Origin: Burkholderiales bacterium RIFCSPHIGHO2_01_FULL_63_240
GTDB lineage: Bacteria > Pseudomonadota > Gammaproteobacteria > Burkholderiales > Burkholderiaceae_C
Length of the DNA: 64,000 nucleotides
Direction: 5' to 3'
Assembly: GCA_001770725.1 (NCBI GenBank)
Contig: MERU01000004.1
Span: 310,001-374,000 of the forward strand
The notes under the pieces are model-generated. The model was not told the DNA's origin. It did no database searches and saw nothing but the letters and a program-made list of their open reading frames with translations. The translations under genes and the position numbers were made by a program. Numbering within the stretch: the stretch's first letter is position 1; each line of letters opens with the position of its first letter. Below, in pieces: positions 53,832 to 64,000 of this stretch.

Positions 53832-54092
53832 ATGCTGAAGTTCCTCCTGCTTGCCGCGCTGGTGCTGTGGCTGCTGTATTCACCCGGGGTGCGCAAGCTG
53901 ATTCGCGGCGCCCTCTCCGGCGAATCCGCCCCGCCTCCGAGCCAGGCGAAACCGGATCCCGCGCAGCCGGTGGCCATGGTGCCCTGCGCCCACTGTGGGG
54001 TCCACCTGCCAGCCAGCGATGCACTCGTCAACGATGCTGGGCAGCCGTTCTGCAGCGAGGCCCACCGCCGGGCCGGCCCTCGCCGCGCCTGA
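53832..54092 (+). CDS. PP0621-type small membrane protein with zinc-finger-like motif
   Basis: The 86-residue product has an N-terminal membrane helix (~2-18) and a short linker. It is followed by a possible zinc-binding pattern: C-A-H-C-G-V-H-L-P and later F-C-S-E-A-H. This matches the PP0621 family. It lies 9 bp after the ccsA-like gene and 6 bp before pilS, so it is co-transcribed. Function unknown. Confidence 0.82.
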   Translation: MLKFLLLAALVLWLLYSPGVRKLIRGALSGESAPPPSQAKPDPAQPVAMVPCAHCGVHLPASDALVNDAGQPFCSEAHRRAGPRRA

Positions 54093-54098
54093 TTGCCC

Positions 54099-55939
54099 AT
54101 GGTCACCACGCCCCCGAAAGCGCCTTCCGGCAACGCATCGGCGAACTCCTGGTTCGGCCCACCAGATGGCCTCGACAGCACCCTGATCCAGGAAGCCTTC
54201 GGTGGCCGCTCGGCGACCCCACAGGTCGCGGACGAGCAAGTGGTGGTGACGCCGTATTTCTTTCGCGTCTACCGCGCATTCCTCAACGCCCGCGCCGTCC
54301 TCGCGCTGACCCTGCTGGCGCTCATCGGCTTCCTGCACGCCGTGGGCACGGCCACCCCGACCTGGATGAGGCTGATGACGCTGGGTTATGCCGGCCTCGC
54401 CTGGCTGGTCTGGTGGTGGCCCAGCCAACGACGCCCCGCCCCGCCCCAGCAGTCGACGTTGCGTCCGCGCCAGGCCCTGGGCAGCATCGGCGTGGACCTG
54501 GCTTTTTTCTCCGCCCTTCACTACCTGACCGGCTCGTCCGTCAACTCGCAAGCCCTGCTCGTGCTGCCCGTGCTGATGGCAGGCGTGCTGATGCCACGCA
54601 TCATGGCCCTGGGCACGGCGGCGGTGGCCACGCTCAACCTGCTGGGCGCCGCAGCGCTGCAAGGCGCGCAGGGCCAGGTTCAGCTCACCCAGTTGATGAC
54701 CCAGGCCGGCCTGACGGGCATCGGCCTGTTCGCCATCGCCATCCTGTCCAACGAGCTGGCCACCCGGCTGGCCCGCGAGGAACGCAGCGCCCGAGGCAGC
54801 CTGGAGCTCGCGCGGCAGCAGGCCGAACTCAACCGGCTGGTGCTCGAAGAAATGGCCGAAGGCGTGATGGTGGTGGATCGCCGGGGCCGCGTGCGCACCG
54901 CCAACCCCGCCGCGCGCCGCCTTCTGTCGGCCCACGGCATCGCCTCGACGGCCCCCTTCCAGTTGCGCGGCGTGCCCGCCTGGCAGCCTTTGGTCGAAGC
55001 CGTGGAAGGCGCCATCAGCCGCCCGCTGCAAGCCGAAGGTGGCCAGGAAATCCGCTTGCGCTTTGACGACCAGTCCCAGCGCGAGTTGCGGCTGCGCGTG
55101 CGCTTCACCCGCAGCCCCGCGCCACCCCAGCCCGACGCCCCCCGCGAAGACATGTGCGTCATGCTGCTGGAAGACCTGCGCACGGTGCGCGCCCGCCAAC
55201 GCCAGGACAAGCTCGCCTCGATGGGCCGCATGTCGGCCGGCATCGCGCACGAGATCCGCAACCCGCTGGCCGCCATCGCGCAGGCCAACGCCTTGCTGGC
55301 CGAAGACGCCTTGCAACCGGGCCAGCAAAAGCTCACGCAGATGATCGGCTCCAACGTCGATCGCCTCAAGCACATCGTCGACGACATCCTGACCGTGGCA
55401 CCTGGGCTGCGCCCCCCAGCGCCGGCCATCGACCCCATCGAGACGGTGATGGCCATCTGCAACGAATGGCGCAGCACGCACCGCATCGGCGGAGGCGAAG
55501 AGGGCCTGCTCGAAACCGATTTCAGCGGCTGTCAGCCCGTGCCCCAACAGGTGACGTTGCGCGTGCGCTTCGAGCCCGAGCACCTGCAACGCGTGCTGGT
55601 CAACTTGCTCGACAACGCTTTGCGCTACAACAGCGGCGAGCCCGGCGCCATCTTGCTCAGCCTGCGCTGGGTGCCCTCGGTCACACAGGAGGGCTTGCTG
55701 ATGCTGTCGGTGGGCAACGATGGCGAGCCCATTCAGCCCGAGACAGAGCGGGCACTGTTCGAGCCCTTCTTCTCGACCAGCAGCCGCGGCACTGGACTGG
55801 GCCTGTACATTTCCCGAGAATTGTGTGAGCGGCACGGCGCCAGCATCGACTACCGCCAGCACCCGCCCACCGTTCGACACCGCAACGAGTTCTTCATCAC
55901 GATGCCCGTCGACTCACCGGCTCACGGCCCCTTCCCCGC

Positions 55940-55943
<4 letters not shown>
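54099..55943 (+). CDS. pilS: Two-component sensor histidine kinase PilS
   Basis: The 614-residue product has an N-terminal membrane domain with about six hydrophobic segments (~65-225), a PAS-like region (~250-350) and a kinase core. The H-box is AGIAHEIRNPLAAI, with the phospho-His at ~385. The N-box L-L-D-N-A-L-R-Y and the G-box GTGLGLYI follow. It partners PilR and by homology controls type IV pilin expression. The ATG at 54099 is preferred over a TTG at 54093. Its stop overlaps the pilR start. Confidence 0.93.
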
Positions 55944-57482
<1,539 letters not shown>

Positions 57483-57493
<11 letters not shown>

Positions 57494-58109
57494 GCCCCTT
57501 CCCGCCTCAGCCTTGCCCCCTGACCCAGGCGCCTGGCACGGGGGCTGGCATGCGCGTGCACGCCACGTGCCCTCACCCAACTTCGGCCCTCGCCCGCCCG
57601 ACACCGACATCGACCTGGCCATCGTTCACTCGATCAGCCTGCCGCCAGGCGTGTACGGGGGCGACGAGGTCGAACGCCTGTTCACCAACACACTGGACTG
57701 GGACGCCCACCCCTATTTCGATCAGATCCGCGGCGCCGAAGTTTCGTCCCATTTTTTCATCCGCCGCGATGGCGAGCTGGTTCAGTTCGTCAGCGTCAAT
57801 GACCGCGCCTGGCACGCGGGCAAATCCTCGTGGCAGGGCCGCGACAACTGCAACGATCACAGTGTGGGGATCGAGCTCGAAGGCCTGGAACACCACCCCT
57901 TCGAAGACGCCCAGTACGAGGCCCTCGCCAGCCTGCTCGCCGACCTGAGCGCGACCTGGCCGATCCGCCAGACAGTGGGCCATGAACACGTGGCTCCCGG
58001 GCGAAAACAGGACCCCGGCAACGCCTTCGAATGGGCTCGCCTGGCCGCACTGACAGGCTGGCAAAGCGAGCTCCTGCCGCCCCTTTCCATGCCACGACAG
58101 GGCACCTGA
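57483..58109 (+). CDS. ampD: 1,6-anhydro-N-acetylmuramyl-L-alanine amidase AmpD
   Basis: The 208-residue product is a cytoplasmic zinc amidase of peptidoglycan recycling. Zinc ligands are seen in I-V-H-S-I-S (His ~50), V-G-H-E-H-V-A-P-G-R-K-Q-D-P-G (His ~166 and Asp ~178). The substrate-binding SHFFIRRDGELVQFV and WHAGKSSWQGR motifs are typical. AmpD loss derepresses AmpC beta-lactamase in bacteria with AmpR. It overlaps the pilR end by 11 bp, as is common in this order. Confidence 0.95.
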
Positions 58110-58164
58110 ATCAGCGCTTTCCCCAGTTTTTGCAACAGCCTGATGCACGTCCTCAAAAAGGCGC

Positions 58165-58226
58165 TATAGTCGGCTCCGAACACTACAGGTAGCGTCCAAA
58201 AACACAACGGACACCATATCTAGTGC
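58165..58226 (+). promoter_or_regulatory. nrdA upstream region: -10-like box and two NrdR-box-like sites
   Basis: ACACTACAGGTAGCGT (58180-58195) and ACACCATATCTAGTGC (58211-58226) match the NrdR consensus acaCwAtATaTwGtgt at 12 and 13 of 16 positions. Their start-to-start distance is 31 bp, three helical turns, the usual arrangement. A TATAGT -10-like element at 58165-58170 lies just upstream, so the boxes would lie over the transcript start and beyond. No good -35 is seen. Repression of nrdA-nrdB by NrdR at high dATP/ATP is the expected role. Confidence 0.75.
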
Positions 58227-58327
58227 TCCAGCAGTCGGCGCCCGGCCACCCCGCGGCGCCTCCCATCTTCAGGCCCGAAGGCCCCATCACAAGGGGTTTC
58301 GGCCCTGTGCCCACCGAAGGGAATCCC

Positions 58328-61240
<2,913 letters not shown>

Positions 61241-61257
61241 TGCCGTCATGAAAGAGG

Positions 61258-61303
61258 CATGGGGCCGCAAAGCCCCATGTCATCGGCCCTTCAAGGCGAT
61301 GAC
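61258..61303. other. Two adjacent hairpins in the nrdA-nrdB gap
   Basis: Hairpin 1 pairs CATGGGGC (61258-61265) with GCCCCATG (61272-61279), loop CGCAAA. Hairpin 2 pairs GTCATCG (61279-61285) with CGATGAC (61297-61303). They share base 61279 and have no T-run after them, so they are not typical terminators. They might shape mRNA stability or the subunit ratio (inference). Confidence 0.55.
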
Positions 61304-61456
61304 ATGAGGGAAGCCCCTTGCTTCCGACATCGCGACACGAGCCTCATTCGATGCGAACCCGCAACAAACATGAGGTCACTTGGCTCGTCGATGTCAAGAA
61401 GTGCTTGGTGTTTTTCACAACACCCTTCCATAATCCGATCCCATAGGAAGTCAACC

Positions 61457-62647
61457 ATGCTGGTCTGGGAAGACGATTCGTCCAACTCCTCCTCCAAGTC
61501 TCCTGCTTCCGTGTCGAACGCCTCCGGCGCAACACGGGACACGGCCTCGTCGCCTCTCGCTTCATCGTCGATGAACAGCGCGACCCAGGCCACCAGCGCC
61601 TCCGCATCGTCGACCACCAGCGGCTCCACCCGCCGCGTCAACGTCGCCGACAAGCGCATCATCAACGGCCAGACAGACGTCAACCAGTTGGTGCCGTTCA
61701 AATACAAGTGGGCCTGGGAAAAGTACCTCGCCACCTGCGCCAATCACTGGATGCCGCAAGAGGTCAACATGTCGCGAGACATCGCGCTGTGGAAAGACCC
61801 GAACGGCCTGACCGAAGACGAGCGCCGCATCATCAAGCGCAACCTCGGCTTCTTCGTCACCGCCGACTCGCTGGCCGCCAACAACATCGTGCTGGGCACC
61901 TACCGCCACATCACGGCGCCCGAGTGCCGCCAGTTCCTGCTGCGCCAGGCTTTCGAAGAGGCCATCCACACCCACGCTTATCAATACATCGTTGAAAGCC
62001 TGGGCCTCGATGAGTCCGAGATCTTCAACGCCTACAACGAAGTCCAGTCCATCCGCGACAAGGACGAGTTCCTGATCCCCTTCATCGAGGCGATCATGAA
62101 CCCCGACTTCAAGACGGGCACGACCGCCAACGACCAGACGCTGCTGAAGTCGCTGATCGTCTTCGCCTGCCTGATGGAAGGCCTGTTCTTCTACGTCGGG
62201 TTCACGCAGATCCTGGCCCTGGGTCGCCAGAACAAGATGACGGGTGCCGCCGAGCAGTACCAGTACATCCTGCGCGACGAGTCGATGCACTGCAACTTCG
62301 GCATCGACCTCATCAACCAGCTCAAGCTCGAGAACCCGCACCTGTGGACGGCTGAATTCAAGGCCGAAATCAAGGCGCTTTTCATCAAGGCAGTCGAACT
62401 CGAATATCGCTACGCTGAAGACACCATGCCTCGCGGCGTGCTGGGCCTCAACGCGTCGATGTTCAAGGGATACCTGCGCTACATCGCCAACCGCCGTGCC
62501 ACCCAGATCGGGCTGGAGGAGCTCTTCCCCAATGAAGAGAACCCCTTCCCCTGGATGAGCGAAATGATCGATCTGAAGAAGGAACGCAACTTCTTCGAAA
62601 CCCGCGTCATCGAATACCAGTCGGGAGGCGCGCTGTCCTGGGACTGA
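61457..62647 (+). CDS. nrdB: Ribonucleoside-diphosphate reductase, class Ia beta subunit
   Basis: The 396-residue product holds the diiron-tyrosyl radical centre. The ATG at 61457 has AGGAAG 8 bases upstream. Residues ~8-58 form a Ser/Ala/Thr-rich extension absent from E. coli NrdB. The core starts near R-V-N-V-A-D-K-R-I. Iron ligands and radical site are in [12 protein letters not shown] (Asp), E168-A-I-H171-T-H-A-Y175 (Tyr is the radical), and later E-x6-E/D-E-x2-H in [13 protein letters not shown]. The C-terminal tail that docks NrdA ends SGGALSWD. Tyr presence argues for class Ia rather than Ic. Confidence 0.95.
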   Translation: MLVWEDDSSNSSSKSPASVSNASGATRDTASSPLASSSMNSATQATSASASSTTSGSTRRVNVADKRIINGQTDVNQLVPFKYKWAWEKYLATCANHWMPQEVNMSRDIALWKDPNGLTEDERRIIKRNLGFFVTADSLAANNIVLGTYRHITAPECRQFLLRQAFEEAIHTHAYQYIVESLGLDESEIFNAYNEVQSIRDKDEFLIPFIEAIMNPDFKTGTTANDQTLLKSLIVFACLMEGLFFYVGFTQILALGRQNKMTGAAEQYQYILRDESMHCNFGIDLINQLKLENPHLWTAEFKAEIKALFIKAVELEYRYAEDTMPRGVLGLNASMFKGYLRYIANRRATQIGLEELFPNEENPFPWMSEMIDLKKERNFFETRVIEYQSGGALSWD

Positions 62648-62807
62648 CCTCGATCTGCCGCAAAGAGCAGACGAAAGTCCAGGGCAAGCCGACCCGGCGT
62701 ACCCCGTTCATCACACCGCGTCCAGATCCTAGGGGGCGTCGGGTGATGGATGCCTGAGCCGCATTCCGCGGCCCAGTGCTCTTTGCAACTTGATCAAGGA
62801 GATACGT

Positions 62808-63287
62808 ATGGCAACTGCGAAAAAAGTGGCACCCAAGAAGGCTGCCGCCCCCAAGAAGGCCGCTGTGAAGAAGGCTCCCGCCAAGAAGGCCGCCGTCAAG
62901 AAGCCCGCCGCCAAGAAGGCTGCAGTCAAGAAGGCCGCTCCCGCCAAGAAGGTTGCGGTCAAGAAGGCTGCAGTGAAGAAGGCCGTGGTCAAGAAGGCTG
63001 CCGTCAAGAAGCCCGCTGCCAAGAAGGCCGCAGTGAAGAAGGCCGCTGCCCCCAAGAAGGCTGCTGCTCCGAAGAAGGCCGCTGCGCCCAAGAAGGCCGC
63101 AGTGAAGAAGGCTGCCCCCAAGAAGGCTGCAGCCAAGCCCGCCGCGAAGCCGGCCGCCAAGAAGGCTGCTGCGAAGAAGCCTGCCGCCAAGCCTGCCCCT
63201 GCGAAAAAGGCCGCTGCAGCTCCCGCCGCCAAGACCACGCTGAGCCCTCAGGCTGCGTGGCCCTTCCCGACCGGCAACAAGCCCTGA
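62808..63287 (+). CDS. Histone H1-like DNA-binding protein (Lys/Ala-rich)
   Basis: The 159-residue product is made almost wholly of Lys, Ala, Pro and Val in tandem units such as K-K-A-A-V, K-K-A-A-P and K-K-P-A-A. This resembles AlgP and eukaryotic H1 tails. The C-terminus L-S-P-Q-A-A-W-P-F-P-T-G-N-K-P breaks the repeat and recurs in Burkholderiales homologues. The ATG at 62808 has a perfect AAGGAG 8 bases upstream; an earlier in-frame ATG at 62790 lacks it. Likely a nucleoid-binding or regulatory protein. Repeat-driven length variation is expected. Confidence 0.85.
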   Translation: MATAKKVAPKKAAAPKKAAVKKAPAKKAAVKKPAAKKAAVKKAAPAKKVAVKKAAVKKAVVKKAAVKKPAAKKAAVKKAAAPKKAAAPKKAAAPKKAAVKKAAPKKAAAKPAAKPAAKKAAAKKPAAKPAPAKKAAAAPAAKTTLSPQAAWPFPTGNKP

Positions 63288-63295
63288 TGCAGGGC

Positions 63296-63319
63296 GGCAC
63301 CCTGAGCAATCAGGGTGCC
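63296..63319. repeat. Perfect 10-bp inverted repeat after the histone-like gene
   Basis: GGCACCCTGA (63296-63305) pairs fully with TCAGGGTGCC (63310-63319) around a GCAA tetraloop of the stable GNRA class. It is followed by TTGT, not a long T-run. It stands 8 bases after the stop codon. Confidence 0.8.
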
Positions 63320-63329
63320 TTGTCGGATG

Positions 63330-63356
63330 AGCCCGGCTTCGGCCGGGCTTTTTTCT
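63330..63356 (+). terminator. Rho-independent terminator after the histone-like gene
   Basis: AGCCCGGC (63330-63337) pairs with GCCGGGCT (63342-63349), loop TTCG, followed by six T. The UUCG tetraloop makes it very stable. It is 43 bp after the stop codon. Confidence 0.92.
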
Positions 63357-63401
63357 TTGCAGCTTTTTCTTTGCGCCGCCAAGAACCTGGCGTCGACGCA
63401 C

Positions 63402-63746
63402 ATGAACGAAACCAGCCGCTGGCCCTGCCTGCGCACCGAGGCGTCCGGCAAAGGCAAACAGGCACGCACACGTGTCGTCCTGGACACCAGCGTCTCGCCG
63501 AATGCGCCACGCACCGAGGTGACAGGCTGGCACGATGGCGCCCTGCGCGTGAGGCTGGCGGCCCCACCCGTGGACGGCGCGGCCAACGACGCCCTGCGCA
63601 AATGGCTGGCCCAGCAGTTGGGGCTGACCCAGTCGCAGGTGGAACTTGTGCGCGGGCAGACCTCGCGGCGCAAGCAATGGGCGCTCGACATCGACGAAGC
63701 CGCAGCCTGCCGATGGCTGGCCGGCCTGCCCACATTGCAAAAATGA
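63402..63746 (+). CDS. DUF167/YggU-family protein
   Basis: The 114-residue product belongs to the DUF167 (YggU) family. The conserved core is V-S-P-N-A-P-R-T-E-V, L-R-V-R-L-A-A-P-P-V-D-G-A-A-N-D-A-L and L-V-R-G-Q-T-S-R-R-K. The ATG at 63402 is chosen because longer frames would overlap the upstream terminator. Homologues are small and of unknown function. It follows the histone-like gene after two hairpins, so it probably uses its own promoter. Confidence 0.88.
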   Translation: MNETSRWPCLRTEASGKGKQARTRVVLDTSVSPNAPRTEVTGWHDGALRVRLAAPPVDGAANDALRKWLAQQLGLTQSQVELVRGQTSRRKQWALDIDEAAACRWLAGLPTLQK

Positions 63747-63862
63747 GCCTCGCATGCCGCAAGCGTCGCGCAGAACCCCTCAATCAGGCGCTACCTTCAC
63801 CAAGCCGGCCTCTCCAAAATCCAATCGTGGCTGCTGACTGGCCACGTCACAGGAGAAGCACC

Positions 63863-64000
63863 ATGTCGAGCGAACACCATTTCGAGCCCAGCCCCGCCCA
63901 GGTGACCGAGATGCAGGAAGCGCTCTTCAGCCTCCGCGACGGCTTGATGCGACTGAAAATGTCGCTGCTCGAGCTCGCCGAGATGACCGATGAAGGTGGC
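63863..64000 (+). CDS. Unknown protein, N-terminal part (runs off the window)
   Basis: The ATG at 63863 has AGGAG 9 bases upstream, and the frame is open to the window end (46 codons). The visible part is acidic and helical (M-Q-E-A-L-F-S-L-R-D-G-L-M-R-L-K) and ends L-A-E-M-T-D-E-G-G. No family is recognised from this short piece. Confidence 0.6.
   Translation, partial: MSSEHHFEPSPAQVTEMQEALFSLRDGLMRLKMSLLELAEMTDEGG

Noticed and set aside
62607..63755. Minus-strand frames opposite the histone-like gene, with Leu/Gly/Ala repeats
   Set aside because: The pattern is the reverse complement of AAGAAGGC-type codons; the + strand has the ribosome site and terminator.

Overview
The window looks like chromosomal DNA of a GC-rich betaproteobacterium of the order Burkholderiales. 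The evidence is the housekeeping gene order (mutM, TPR protein, lolB, ispE, tRNA-Gln, prs, rplY, pth; coaD-rsmD; ftsY; ffh; ccsA-like, pilS, pilR, ampD; nrdA-nrdB), a Lys/Ala-rich histone H1-like protein and DUF4124, DUF2726 and PP0621-type proteins. A Comamonadaceae or Leptothrix/Aquabacterium-type host is my inference; no 16S rRNA gene is present.

Region 1 (1-20230, + strand) is the mating-pair-formation part of an F-type type IV secretion system: a partial OmpA-domain gene, pilin, traL, traE, traK, traB, a DsbC-like oxidoreductase, traV, traC, trbI, a TraF/TrhF-type S26 peptidase, an unknown gene, traW, traU, trbC, traN, another unknown gene, thioredoxin-like traF, traH and traG. Many genes overlap by 4 bp, so it reads as one long operon. 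No relaxase, coupling protein or origin of transfer lies in the window.

Region 2 (20231-35760) is a mosaic of insertion sequences, remnants and catabolic cargo. A complete IS5-family element with a CTAA target duplication splits a small membrane-protein gene. Next come an AraC-type regulator divergent from a two-gene, ferredoxin-reductase/diiron-hydroxylase monooxygenase of the XylA/XylM type, a decayed transposase, a second and separate AlkB-type alkane hydroxylase, an ABC-2 permease remnant, a three-gene set (BtrH-domain protein plus two hotdog thioesterases), a second complete IS with a TGGT duplication, an AhpD-like/GST/cupin/TetR group with a clear operator palindrome, an IS110 remnant, and an abiE pair in which the toxin gene is dead but the antitoxin gene is intact.

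Region 3 (35762-64000) is core genome: DNA repair (xth, mutY, mutM), a dynamin-like GTPase, outer-membrane lipoprotein and isoprenoid genes, translation (tRNA-Gln, rplY, pth), CoA synthesis, the protein-targeting pair ftsY and ffh, the pilS-pilR two-component system, ampD, and class Ia ribonucleotide reductase preceded by two NrdR-like boxes 31 bp apart.

The main points of interest are the two unrelated membrane diiron hydroxylases beside insertion sequences, the precise gene disruption at 20522-21679, the decayed abiE module, candidate regulator sites for the AraC, TetR and NrdR proteins, and the unexplained small genes in the conjugation operon.
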